NCBI RefSeq assembly: GCF_014649775.1
Contig: NZ_BMTR01000027.1
Span: forward strand, 18,623-82,622
Reading direction: 5' to 3'
From: Streptomyces longisporoflavus
Lineage (GTDB): Bacteria; Actinomycetota; Actinomycetes; Streptomycetales; Streptomycetaceae
Length of the DNA stretch: 64,000 nucleotides
The notes under the pieces are model-generated. The model had not been told where the DNA came from. It saw only the letters and a program-made list of their open reading frames with translations, and ran no database searches. The translations under genes and the position numbers were made by a program. Below, in pieces: positions 1-8,349 of this stretch. The stretch's first letter is position 1; each line of letters starts with the position of its first letter.

Positions 1-3000
1 CAGATCGCCGTCGGAAACACCCTGCTCGAACTCGACAGGTACCAGCCGCCCAACGCCGCCCTGAAATGGTCCGAGGACGGCACCGGTCTCGACTACAACC
101 GGCCTCCGCGACTGCGCCCTCCCGAGCGGCAGACGAAATTCCGGCTGCCCAGTCCGGTACGTGACTTCGAGGCACGCCCGCTGCCCTGGCTGATGGCGCT
201 CACACCGCTCGTCGGTGCCGTCGTATCTGTGATGATCTTCGGTCGCTGGTACTACCTGATCATGGCGCTGCTCAGCCCGCTCATCCTGTTCGGCAACTAC
301 TTCATGGACAAGAAGCACGGGCGTAAATCCCATGCCAAACAGGTCAAGGAGTACAACGAACACAAAGCGCGGATCGAGAAGGACGCGCAGGAAGCCCTCG
401 TCGCCGAGCGGATGGACAAGCGGCAGGCCGTTCTCAGCCCGGCCGGCATCCTCTCCCTGGGCACCGGCCCCCGCACGCGCCTCTGGGAGCGGCGGCGCAC
501 CGACTCCGACCATCTCCTGGTGCGTGTCGGCACCGGACGGCTCGACTCCGAGGTCGTGCTCGACGACCCCGAGCAGGACGACCACAAGCGCGAGGTCACC
601 TGGAAGATCGAGGACGCGCCCGTCGCGCTCTCGCTGCGCGATCTCGGCGTCATCGGCATCGCGGGTCCCGGCGACTCGGCGAAGGCGCTCGGCCGATGGG
701 CCGTCGCGCAGTCCGCGGTCCTGCACAGCCCGCTGGACGTGCAGTTCTACATACTGACCGAGAACTCCGCGCGCGAGACCTGGGACTGGACGCGCTGGCT
801 GCCGCACGCGCGGCCCTCAGGGTCCCAGGACGTCAACCTGCTCATCGGCACGGACGCCGAGACCGTCGGCTCCCGCATCGGCGAGCTGACCCAGATCCTC
901 GCCGCGCGCCAGAAGGCCGCCAAGGAGAACAACCGCGGCGGCGCGACCTCCTTCGGCGATCCCGACATCGTCGTGGTGTGGGACGGCTCGCGGCGGCTGC
1001 GGTCGATGCCCGGCGTGGTGAAGCTGCTGCGCGAGGGTCCCGCCGTCTCCATGTACGCGCTCTGCCTCGACGACGAGGAGCGGTTCCTGCCCGGCGAGTG
1101 CCAGGCCATCGTGATCGCCGAGCCGAAGGCCGCGGAGATCGGCCTGCCCGCCCCCTCCACGCCCGCCATGCCTGACGCAACCACGCCCGCCGCCAACGCT
1201 CCCGGCGGCTTCCCCTCCTTCCAGGCCTGGCACACGACCGCCGCGAACGAGGGCGAGCAGGGCGCCGAGAAGCCCCTCGAACTGCGGCTTCGCGTCGAGA
1301 AGACCGACGCCGCCCGCATCCGTGACGTACGGCCCGACTTCGTCTCCGCCGCCTGGTGCGGGCGGCTCGCCCGCGCGCTCTCCCCGTTGCGGGACATCAG
1401 CGGCGAGACCGAGGACTCGGCGCTGCCCGGCTCCTCCCGGCTGCTCGACGTGCTCCAGCTCGAGCCGCCGACGGCCGACCAGATCACCGCGCGCTGGCGG
1501 ATGGGCGGGCAGTCGACGATGGCCGTCATCGGTGAGTCGTACGACGGTCCTTTCGGCATCGACATGCGGCGCGACGGGCCGCACGGTCTGATCGCCGGTA
1601 CCACCGGTTCCGGTAAGTCGGAGCTCCTGCAGACCATCGTGGCGGCGCTCGCCGTGGCCAACACCCCCGAGAACATGACCTTCGTCCTCGTGGACTACAA
1701 GGGTGGCTCCGCGTTCAAGGACTGCGTGAAGCTGCCGCACACCGTCGGTATGGTCACCGACCTCGACGCGCACCTCGTCGAGCGCGCCCTGGAGTCCCTG
1801 GGCGCCGAGCTGAAGCGGCGCGAGCACATCCTCGCCGCCGCCGACGCCAAGGACATCGAGGACTACCAGGACCTGGTGCGCCGCGATCCCTCGCACCCGC
1901 CCGTGCCCCGGCTCCTCATCGTCATCGACGAGTTCGCCTCCATGGTGCGTGACCTGCCGGACTTCGTGACGGGTCTGGTCAACATCGCCCAGCGAGGCCG
2001 TTCGCTCGGCATCCACCTGCTCCTCGCCACGCAGCGTCCGAGCGGTGTGGTCTCCCCCGAGATCCGCGCCAACACCAACCTCCGTATCGCCCTGCGCGTG
2101 ACGGACGGCGCGGAGTCCGCGGACGTCATCGACGACCCGGCGGCGGGTCACATCGCCAAGAGCACGCCGGGACGTGCGTACGTCCGCCTCGGTCACGCCT
2201 CGCTCGTCCCCTTCCAGTCGGGTCGTGTCGGTGGCCGCAGGCCCGGCGCCGCCGACCCCGCGCTGCTCGCGCCGTGGGCGGGCGCGCTCGGGTGGGAGGA
2301 CCTGGGCCGTGCCGCGCTGGTGAAGCCCAAGGCGGCGGCGCGCGAGGAGGAGGAGATCACCGACCTCAAGGTCCTCGTGGACGCCGTGCGTGACGCCAAC
2401 GCGACCATGGGCATCCCCGCCCAGCACAGCCCGTGGCTGCCGGCGCTCTCCGAGCAGCTCCAGCTCGACGAGATCCCGCTGCCGGCCGTGAGCGACAAGC
2501 CCGGAGCGCTCGCGCCCGCGCCCTTCGGTCTGGAGGACATCCCCTCCGACCAGGCACGCCGCCCCGTCGCGGTCAACTTCGAGACGTTCGGGCACCTGCT
2601 CATCGGCGGCGCCCCGCGCAGTGGCCGCTCGCAGATCCTGCGTACGATCGCGGGCTCCATCGCCCGTACGCACTCCTCCGCCGACGTGCATCTGTACGGC
2701 ATCGACTGCGGCAACGGCGCGCTCAACGCGCTGACCCGGCTTCCGCACTGCGGCGCCGTCGTCAGCCGCAACCAGACCGAGCGTGCCGTGCGGCTCATCA
2801 CCCGGCTCAAGGGCGAGGTCACGCGCCGCCAGGACCTCCTTGCCGACAAGGGCTTCGCCGACATCGGCGAGCAGCGGGCCGCGGTGCCGGAGGACGAACG
2901 CCTTCCGCACATCGTCGTACTCCTCGACCGCTGGGAGGGCTGGCTGCCGACCCTCGGCGAGTACGACCACGGCGAGCTGACGGACGAGTTGCAGGCGATG

Positions 3001-4029
3001 ATGCGCGAGGGCGCGAGCGTCGGCATCCACCTGGTCATCACCGGTGACCGCCAGGTCCTCATCGGCCGCATGGCCTCGCTCACCGAGGACAAGTACGGCC
3101 TGCGGCTCGCCGACCGCTCCGACTTCTCGATGCTCGGCATGAACGCGCGCAAGGTGCCCGAGGAGATTCCGCCGGGTCGCGGCTTCAAGAACGAGCACGG
3201 TACGGAGACGCAGTTCGCGCTGCTCTCCGAGGACTCCACGGGCCAGGGTCAGGCCGCCGCGCTCTCCGAGATCGGCGAGGCGGCGGCAGCGCGGGACGCG
3301 GATGTGCCGCGGGCCCGCAAGCCGTTCCGTGTGGACAGCCTGCCGAGCCGTATCAGCTTCGCCGACGCGTGGGAGATGCGGGACCCGGAGGCCTCGCGCT
3401 CCAAGCTGTGGGCCCTCGCGGGCATCGGCGGCGACGACATCATGGGCTTCGGCCCGGACCTCGCGCAGGGCGTGCCGACGTTCGTGGTGGCGGGCCCGGC
3501 CAAGTCGGGCCGCAGTACGACGCTGATGAACCTGGCGCGCTCGTACATGACGCAGGGCGTACGCCTCGTGATCGCCGCCCCGCGCCCTTCGCCCCTGCGC
3601 GAACTGGAAGGCCAGGAAGGCATCCTGAAGGTCTTCAAGGACGACGACATCGAGAGCGACGACTTCAAGGAGGTCGTGGAGTCCGCGTCCCCCGAGGACC
3701 CGATCATCTGGATCATCGACGACGGCGAGGTCCTGGAGGACTGCGACGCCGAACGCGAGTTCAAGCGCCTGGTCCAGCGCGGCGCCGAGCGGGGCCTCGG
3801 CCTCATCATCGGCGGCGACGAGGAGGAGGTCTGCGGTGGCTTCTCCGGCTGGCAGGTAGAGGCGAAGAAGGGCCGCCGCGGCATCCTGCTCTCCCCCCAG
3901 GACTCCTCGAGCGGCGAACTGATCGGCATCCGCACGACCCGCAGCATGGTCGGCGGCCCGATCGCCCCTGGCAAGGGCCTGCTGTACACGGGCAGCGGGG
4001 AGCCGGTGACGGTCACGACTCCCCTGTGA
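1..4029 (+). CDS. FHA-linked FtsK/SpoIIIE ATPase, EccC-type (type VII secretion-like), 5' truncated by window edge
   Basis: The reading frame is open from base 1, so the start lies outside the window. The first ~40 residues look like the end of an FHA domain plus a linker. Two membrane segments follow near bases 190-300, then three tandem FtsK/SpoIIIE ATPase modules. Module 1 has an intact Walker A (GTTGSGKS, near base 1600) and Walker B (LLIVIDEF). Module 2 (GAPRSGRS, near 2610) and module 3 (GPAKSGRS, near 3500) both have arginine where Walker lysine is expected. This architecture matches EccC of ESX/type VII systems, whose hexameric ATPase drives export of WXG100 proteins. No WXG100 or other esx gene is visible here, so the substrate is unknown. 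It is convergent with the downstream kinase gene. Confidence 0.88.
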   Translation, partial: QIAVGNTLLELDRYQPPNAALKWSEDGTGLDYNRPPRLRPPERQTKFRLPSPVRDFEARPLPWLMALTPLVGAVVSVMIFGRWYYLIMALLSPLILFGNYFMDKKHGRKSHAKQVKEYNEHKARIEKDAQEALVAERMDKRQAVLSPAGILSLGTGPRTRLWERRRTDSDHLLVRVGTGRLDSEVVLDDPEQDDHKREVTWKIEDAPVALSLRDLGVIGIAGPGDSAKALGRWAVAQSAVLHSPLDVQFYILTENSARETWDWTRWLPHARPSGSQDVNLLIGTDAETVGSRIGELTQILAARQKAAKENNRGGATSFGDPDIVVVWDGSRRLRSMPGVVKLLREGPAVSMYALCLDDEERFLPGECQAIVIAEPKAAEIGLPAPSTPAMPDATTPAANAPGGFPSFQAWHTTAANEGEQGAEKPLELRLRVEKTDAARIRDVRPDFVSAAWCGRLARALSPLRDISGETEDSALPGSSRLLDVLQLEPPTADQITARWRMGGQSTMAVIGESYDGPFGIDMRRDGPHGLIAGTTGSGKSELLQTIVAALAVANTPENMTFVLVDYKGGSAFKDCVKLPHTVGMVTDLDAHLVERALESLGAELKRREHILAAADAKDIEDYQDLVRRDPSHPPVPRLLIVIDEFASMVRDLPDFVTGLVNIAQRGRSLGIHLLLATQRPSGVVSPEIRANTNLRIALRVTDGAESADVIDDPAAGHIAKSTPGRAYVRLGHASLVPFQSGRVGGRRPGAADPALLAPWAGALGWEDLGRAALVKPKAAAREEEEITDLKVLVDAVRDANATMGIPAQHSPWLPALSEQLQLDEIPLPAVSDKPGALAPAPFGLEDIPSDQARRPVAVNFETFGHLLIGGAPRSGRSQILRTIAGSIARTHSSADVHLYGIDCGNGALNALTRLPHCGAVVSRNQTERAVRLITRLKGEVTRRQDLLADKGFADIGEQRAAVPEDERLPHIVVLLDRWEGWLPTLGEYDHGELTDELQAMMREGASVGIHLVITGDRQVLIGRMASLTEDKYGLRLADRSDFSMLGMNARKVPEEIPPGRGFKNEHGTETQFALLSEDSTGQGQAAALSEIGEAAAARDADVPRARKPFRVDSLPSRISFADAWEMRDPEASRSKLWALAGIGGDDIMGFGPDLAQGVPTFVVAGPAKSGRSTTLMNLARSYMTQGVRLVIAAPRPSPLRELEGQEGILKVFKDDDIESDDFKEVVESASPEDPIIWIIDDGEVLEDCDAEREFKRLVQRGAERGLGLIIGGDEEEVCGGFSGWQVEAKKGRRGILLSPQDSSSGELIGIRTTRSMVGGPIAPGKGLLYTGSGEPVTVTTPL

Positions 4030-4037
4030 CGCGCCGT

Positions 4038-4075
4038 CCCGCCCACCCTTGCCGCAGGGCGATCGGGTGGGCGGG
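4038..4075. terminator. Bidirectional terminator hairpin
   Basis: Perfect 11-bp inverted repeat (CCCGCCCACCC / GGGTGGGCGGG) with a 16-nt loop, between two convergent genes that end at 4029 and 4096. Confidence 0.7.
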
Positions 4076-4095
4076 AAAGGCCGTCCGGTCCAGGC

Positions 4096-5754
4096 TCACG
4101 TACGTGAGAGTCGTGCCTCCGGATTGCCCGACTCCGCGTTCTCCGAGAGGTACATCAGGTCGTCGCCCTTGGGGCGGAGGCGGACCGTGTGGGTGTTCTT
4201 GGTGCACTGTGCGGCGCTGTCCGGCCGGCCCTTGCCGCGGGCCACGATCTCGTTCTGCGACACCGACTTCAGGGTCAGGTCCACCGCGCAGACTCCGCCC
4301 AGTTGGTCCGTCTGCGTCATGACCGCGAAGCGCTCGCCCACCTTGCCCTGCTCCACCTTGAGCCGGAACGTGCCCATCGGGACCGCGCCGTTCGCCGCGA
4401 CCGCCTGGCCTTCCCAGGTGCCGCGGTAGGAGGCCGGGACCTTGCCCGCGTCGTCGTCCGATGTTCCGCCGTCGCCGGGCTGGTCGCTCGCCGTGGCGGC
4501 CGGGGGCTGCTGCGGGCCCGCGTCGCTCGACTTCTCGCCGTTTCCGGGGAGCAGCCCGAACACGAAGACGGAGCCCACCGTCACCGCGGCCAGCGCGCCC
4601 GCCACGCCCAGGACCAGGGTGCAACTGACCTTGCGGCCACGCCCGTCGGACCCGCTCGGCGTCGATGTCGCGGTGGCCGAGAACCTCACCCGGCCGGGCT
4701 GCCGACTGTCCGGTGCGGTCTCCGACGCCTGCGTCGGGACGTAGGCCGCCGCCGGCATCGGTGCGTACGACGGGTCCGGCGGGCCGAAGGAGCCGCTGCC
4801 CACCGCCGGAGCGGCGAACGGCACGGGGCCCGACGGCTGCTCCGCGACCCCGGCCCCGTCCGTCTCCAGGTCGAGGATCCGTACGGCGCTCCGGCTCACC
4901 CGCTCCACCAGCGGGCCCGGCAGCCATCCCGCCGCCACAAGACCATCCGCTCCCGCGGGCGCCAGACGCCGGGCGATCTCGGCCGGGGCCGGGCGCTCAC
5001 CAGGGTCCTTGGCCAGGCACTGCCGGGCCAGATCGCGCAGCTCACCCGTCAATGAGCCGAGATCCGGCTCCTCGTGCACCACCTTGTAGAGGAGCGCAGC
5101 CGAGGAGTCACCGGGGAACGGCGAAGACCCCGTCGCCGCGTACACCAGGACGGCGCCCAGCGAGAACACGTCCGCCGAACCCGCGACGCCCCTGCCGAGG
5201 ATCTGCTCCGGCGCCATGTAGCCGGGCGAGCCGACGGAGACTCCGGTCGACGTCAGCGAGGCCGTGCCGTCCGTCGCGCGTGCGATGCCGAAGTCGATCA
5301 GGCGGGGACCGTCCATCGTGAGCAGGACGTTCGACGGCTTCACGTCACGGTGGACGAGGCCCAGGCCGTGTACGTGGGCGAGCGCCTCCGCCAGGCCCGC
5401 CACCAATACGCGTACGGAGTGCGCGGGCAGCGGGGACAGGTCCCGTACCGCCTCCGCCAGCGAAGGACCCGCCGCGTACCCCGTGGCCACCCACGGAACC
5501 GCCGCCTCCGGGTCGGCGTCCAGGACCGGCGCCGTCCAGTCGCCGCCCACCTTCCGCGCCGCGTCCACCTCGCGCCGGAAGCGGGCGCGGAACTCCTCGT
5601 CGAGCGCGAAGTGCGGATGGACGACCTTCACCGCGACCGTACGGCCACCGGAACTGCGCCCCAGGTAGACCCGGCCCATACCGCCCGAACCCAGTCGGCC
5701 GAGCAGCCGATAGGGCCCGATGGCGGTCGGTTCGCCGGGATCGAGCGGGTGCAT
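4096..5754 (-). CDS. Membrane Ser/Thr protein kinase (PknB-like) with extracytoplasmic domain
   Basis: A 552-residue Hanks-type kinase. The glycine loop is at about residues 20-32 (LGSGGMGRVYLG), catalytic lysine K43 (VAVKVV), HRDVKPSN near 135-142 and DFG at 154-156, so all key catalytic residues are present. A Pro/Ala-rich linker leads to one membrane helix near residue 380-400, followed by a ~150-residue extracytoplasmic region with two cysteines and no PASTA repeats. Such kinases phosphorylate cytoplasmic proteins in response to outside signals. It lies next to an FHA-linked ATPase, and FHA domains bind phosphothreonine, so a functional link is plausible but inferred. Start is the ATG giving MHPLDPGEP. 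Confidence 0.9.
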   Translation of the reverse strand: MHPLDPGEPTAIGPYRLLGRLGSGGMGRVYLGRSSGGRTVAVKVVHPHFALDEEFRARFRREVDAARKVGGDWTAPVLDADPEAAVPWVATGYAAGPSLAEAVRDLSPLPAHSVRVLVAGLAEALAHVHGLGLVHRDVKPSNVLLTMDGPRLIDFGIARATDGTASLTSTGVSVGSPGYMAPEQILGRGVAGSADVFSLGAVLVYAATGSSPFPGDSSAALLYKVVHEEPDLGSLTGELRDLARQCLAKDPGERPAPAEIARRLAPAGADGLVAAGWLPGPLVERVSRSAVRILDLETDGAGVAEQPSGPVPFAAPAVGSGSFGPPDPSYAPMPAAAYVPTQASETAPDSRQPGRVRFSATATSTPSGSDGRGRKVSCTLVLGVAGALAAVTVGSVFVFGLLPGNGEKSSDAGPQQPPAATASDQPGDGGTSDDDAGKVPASYRGTWEGQAVAANGAVPMGTFRLKVEQGKVGERFAVMTQTDQLGGVCAVDLTLKSVSQNEIVARGKGRPDSAAQCTKNTHTVRLRPKGDDLMYLSENAESGNPEARLSRT

Positions 5755-5903
5755 GACGAAGGCCTCCCCCGAACGCGCCGCACGGACGCGGCCACTGTCT
5801 GAAGCTCAGCTCAGGGTAGTCCGCGGCCATCACCGGCGGCCCCGGCCGTTGGCCCGGCTAGCACGGCAGGGCTTGCGGTGGCTGCCCCGCCCGCGGCCTT
5901 CGG

Positions 5904-6815
5904 TCAGGCGGGGTGCGGCTCCAGCAGCTCCACCTTGACGTCCGCCGGGAACCCCGTCGTCTCCCCCACCCTGCGCGCGAACTCCTCGACGCCCTTCAAC
6001 TGCGCGCTCCCGAACCGGAAGTCGAGCGTCGTGAAGTACTGCTCCAGGACGGTGGCGTCGAAGGCCTCCCAGCGTGCCGCCTGCTCGGCGACCTTGCCGA
6101 CCTCCTCCAGGGAGAGGTCCCGCGAGGCGAGGAACGCCTTGTGCACGGCGTGCACGACCTCGGGCTCGCGCCGCGCGTAGTCCCGCCGGGCCGCCCAGAC
6201 CGCGAAGACGAACGGCAGACCCGTCCATTCCTTCCACATCTGGCCCAGGTCGTATACGTCGAGACCCAGCCGCGGGGCGTCGATCAGGTTCGCCCGCAGC
6301 GCCGCGTCCCCGATGAGCACGGCGGCGTCCGCCTCCTGCATCATCACGCCGAGGTCGGGCGGGCACGTGTAGTAATCGGGCTGCACGCCATAGCGCTCGG
6401 CGAGCAGCAGCTGCGCCAGGCGCACGGAGGTGCGCGAGGTCGAGCCGAGCGCGACCCGCGCGCCGTCCAGCTGGTCGAGAGGCACCTGCGAGACGATCAC
6501 GCAGGACATCACCGGGCCGTCGCAGCCGACCGCCAGATCGGGGAAAGCGACGAGATCGTCGGCGTTCCTGAGGAACTCGACGAGAGTCACGGGTGCGATA
6601 TCGAGATCGCCCCGCACCAACTGCTCACTGAGCTTCTCGGGGGTGTCCTTCGTGAGCTCGAAGTCGAGCAGCGTTCCGGTGCGCGCGAGGCCCCAGTACA
6701 GAGGCATGCAGTTCAGGAACTGAATGTGGCCGACGCGCGGCCGGGGGGTGCGGTGATGGCCGGGGGGCTGATCCGCGCCTGCCCCGGCGATGGTGTCAAC
6801 GGGAGAATTGTCCAC
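5904..6815 (-). CDS. mqnA: Chorismate dehydratase MqnA (futalosine menaquinone pathway)
   Basis: A 303-residue MqnA-type protein with a periplasmic-binding-protein-like fold. It converts chorismate to 3-[(1-carboxyvinyl)oxy]benzoate, the first committed step of the futalosine route to menaquinone. Recognisable family segments are VGHIQFLNCMPLYWGL at the N-terminus, the RGDLDIAPVT segment, and GSTSRTSVRL followed by the IGDAAL stretch. The start used is GTG at 6815. Later-step genes (mqnE, ubiX/ubiD-like, mqnP) lie 33-37 kb away in the same window. It is transcribed in the same direction as the kinase, 149 bp upstream of it. Confidence 0.93.
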   Translation of the reverse strand: MDNSPVDTIAGAGADQPPGHHRTPRPRVGHIQFLNCMPLYWGLARTGTLLDFELTKDTPEKLSEQLVRGDLDIAPVTLVEFLRNADDLVAFPDLAVGCDGPVMSCVIVSQVPLDQLDGARVALGSTSRTSVRLAQLLLAERYGVQPDYYTCPPDLGVMMQEADAAVLIGDAALRANLIDAPRLGLDVYDLGQMWKEWTGLPFVFAVWAARRDYARREPEVVHAVHKAFLASRDLSLEEVGKVAEQAARWEAFDATVLEQYFTTLDFRFGSAQLKGVEEFARRVGETTGFPADVKVELLEPHPA

Positions 6816-6953
6816 ATCGGGGAGGCTAGCCCCCTTGCGGTACGGTGCGGAAAGCGGGGCCTCGTTCCCGCCCTTGTCAAGAGCTTTCGACCTGGTACGT
6901 CAACCCCTCTGGGGGGTCCGTCAAACATCCGGGTGACGTGATCTTGCCCCCTA

Positions 6954-6981
6954 TTGCATTCGGCTGCCTGCGTGCTAAGCT
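6954..6981 (+). promoter_or_regulatory. Likely promoter of the cold-shock gene
   Basis: TTGCAT at 6954-6959 and TAAGCT at 6976-6981, separated by 16 bp, resemble -35/-10 boxes for a housekeeping sigma factor. They lie about 150 bp upstream of the cold-shock ATG, leaving a long 5' leader as is usual for csp genes. Confidence 0.5.
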
Positions 6982-7017
6982 CGCCGCAAGTTGCAGTTTG
7001 GTTTCCCTTGCAGTACA

Positions 7018-7047
7018 GAGCCTGCGGAGCATGTAACCCGCAGGCTC
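7018..7047 (+). promoter_or_regulatory. Stem-loop in the cold-shock mRNA leader
   Basis: Perfect 10-bp stem (GAGCCTGCGG / CCGCAGGCTC) with a 10-nt loop, followed by TCGTCGTTTT. It lies between the presumed promoter and the cspA start, so it may be an attenuator-like or thermosensing structure. Function is inferred from position only. Confidence 0.45.
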
Positions 7048-7127
7048 TCGTCGTTTTCAGACTTATGCAGTTGTTTCAACAATCGCAGGTTCTGGAGCAG
7101 GGCAACCCTTTGGCCCAAGGAGGGCTT

Positions 7128-7331
7128 ATGGCTACCGGAACCGTGAAGTGGTTCAACGCCGAAAAGGGCTTTGGATTCATCGCCCAGGAAGGCGGAGGCC
7201 CCGACGTCTTCGTCCACTACTCCGCGATCAACGCAAACGGCTTCCGCTCCCTTGAGGAGAACCAGGCCGTGAGCTTCGACGTCACGCAGGGCCCGAAGGG
7301 TCCGCAGGCGGAGAACGTCACCCCCATGTAG
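7128..7331 (+). CDS. Cold-shock protein (CspA family)
   Basis: A 67-residue single cold-shock domain. It contains RNP-1 (KGFGFIAQ) and RNP-2 (VFVHYSAI) and ends QAENVTPM. Such proteins bind single-stranded RNA and DNA and act as RNA chaperones. The chosen ATG is preceded by AAGGAGGGCTT, a strong ribosome-binding site. The open frame extends 58 codons upstream, but that part is the untranslated leader with a promoter and hairpin. A terminator-like hairpin follows at 7404. Confidence 0.95.
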   Translation: MATGTVKWFNAEKGFGFIAQEGGGPDVFVHYSAINANGFRSLEENQAVSFDVTQGPKGPQAENVTPM

Positions 7332-7403
7332 TGGGGCGCCCCATGCGAATGGGGCGTGTGACAGTTCCGGTGACTTGATCCGGACATGGATAGCAGTACC
7401 CAA

Positions 7404-7452
7404 GGGGCCCTGCCTTTCCGCGTGAGCGGGGGGATGGGGCCCCTGCCTTTTT
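7404..7452 (+). terminator. Rho-independent terminator after the cold-shock gene
   Basis: GGGGCCC at 7404-7410 pairs with GGGCCCC at 7437-7443, followed by TGCCTTTTTCT, a rare T-run in this GC-rich DNA. Confidence 0.6.
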
Positions 7453-7530
7453 CTGGCCCCTGGGCCTTTTGCGGGGTTGGGGGGGTGGGGTCGGGGGGGT
7501 TTTCTCTCTGCGGGTGGTTTTGGGCTGGGC

Positions 7531-7590
7531 GCGCAGTTCCCCGCGCCCCTTCGGGCGCAGTTGCCCGCGCCTCTTCGGGCGCGGTTTCCC
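7531..7590. repeat. REP-like interspersed hairpin element with a degenerate second copy
   Basis: The stretch at 7531-7558 (GCGCAGTTCCCCGCGCCCC then TTCGGGCGC) forms a TTCG-capped hairpin. A degenerate copy follows at once (about 7556-7585). An inverted copy of the same unit occurs at 52285-52313. I know this motif as a common intergenic element in Streptomyces genomes; here it lies downstream of the XRE-cupin stop codon. Confidence 0.6.
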
Positions 7591-7594
7591 CTGG

Positions 7595-8215
7595 CTACAC
7601 GTGTTGCATGATCAGGACGAAGGTTGTGTTCGGGGTCAGGGCCTCGTAGAGGTGGGGGACGTCGCCTCTGTACGACATGTAGTCGCCGGGCGCCAGTTCC
7701 TCCGGGGCGTCGATCGGGCCCGCCAGCAGGCGGCCCGTGGAGACGATCAAGTGCTCCACGGACCCCGGGATGTGCGGCTCCGACTCCCGTACCGAGCCGG
7801 GCTCCACCGCCCCGTGGTAGATGTCGCGCCGGACGCCGGAGGGCCCGGGCGAGAGCAATGTCCCCGCGTACGACGCCTGTTCGGCGTGCATGGTCGGGCC
7901 CTCGCCCGCCCGGATCACCGTCACGGGGGGCGCCGGTGACTCCACCAGGACGCTGAACGGCACGCCCAGCGCGACGGCGAGGGCCCACAGCGTCTCGATG
8001 CCCGGGTTGCCGGTGGCCGCCTCGAGCTGGGAGAGCGTCGACTTCGCGATCCCGGCCCGCTTGGCCAGCTCGGAGAGCGAGATCCCCGCCTTGGTGCGCT
8101 CGCGGCGCAGGGCGGCGGCGACCCATTCGCGGGGGAGGCCGGCGGGGGCGGCTGCGGCCCCTCCGTTACCGGCAGGCGCTGGCGCTGGCGCTCCGGAAGC
8201 TTCGCCGTCGGTCAT
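7595..8215 (-). CDS. XRE-family regulator with C-terminal cupin domain
   Basis: A 206-residue protein. A Gly/Ala/Pro-rich tail of ~25 residues precedes an HTH (RTKAGISLSELAKRAGIAKS region, around residues 30-85). A C-terminal cupin barrel (PHIPGSVEHLIV, APGDYMSY) is the usual ligand-sensing part. The ATG at 8215 was chosen because GAAGGAG precedes it; an in-frame start at 8320 has no such site. It is divergent from azlCD, so it probably controls that branched-chain amino-acid exporter. Two GTTCG-N6-CGAAC sites lie between them or at the azlC start. Confidence 0.85.
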   Translation of the reverse strand: MTDGEASGAPAPAPAGNGGAAAAPAGLPREWVAAALRRERTKAGISLSELAKRAGIAKSTLSQLEAATGNPGIETLWALAVALGVPFSVLVESPAPPVTVIRAGEGPTMHAEQASYAGTLLSPGPSGVRRDIYHGAVEPGSVRESEPHIPGSVEHLIVSTGRLLAGPIDAPEELAPGDYMSYRGDVPHLYEALTPNTTFVLIMQHV

Positions 8216-8286
8216 TGCTCGCGCTCCTTCGCCCTGGCTGTCGCCGTAGCGGCGTTCATTCGGTCGTTCGCTGTAGCGGACCATTC

Positions 8287-8349
8287 GTTCGCCTTGACGA
8301 ACGCGATCCCCTCCAGTCATCGTACTCCTATGCGTTCGTCACACCGAAC
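8287..8349. promoter_or_regulatory. Candidate operator pair and leaderless promoter for azlC
   Basis: Two copies of GTTCG-N6-CGAAC occur at 8287-8302 and 8334-8349, with centres 47 bp apart. The first overlaps TTGACG (8294-8299), a likely -35 box for azlC. The second covers the azlC start codon. Direct repeats GTAGCGG (8246, 8273) and CATTCG (8257, 8282) add further symmetry upstream. The XRE-cupin regulator encoded next door is the natural candidate to bind here (inference). Confidence 0.5.

Noticed and set aside
817..3198. A 793-codon open frame antisense to the EccC-type ATPase
   Set aside because: Its product is a composition artefact (runs of Arg, Gly, Val) without domains or a ribosome-binding site. 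The sense strand has clear motifs.
6954..7127. A longer cold-shock protein with 58 extra N-terminal residues
   Set aside because: The stretch contains the promoter and leader hairpin; the ATG at 7128 has a perfect ribosome-binding site and gives the standard 67 residues.
8294..8299. TTG start for azlC giving 12 more residues
   Set aside because: TTGACG fits a -35 box and there is no ribosome-binding site; the extra residues are not membrane or family sequence.
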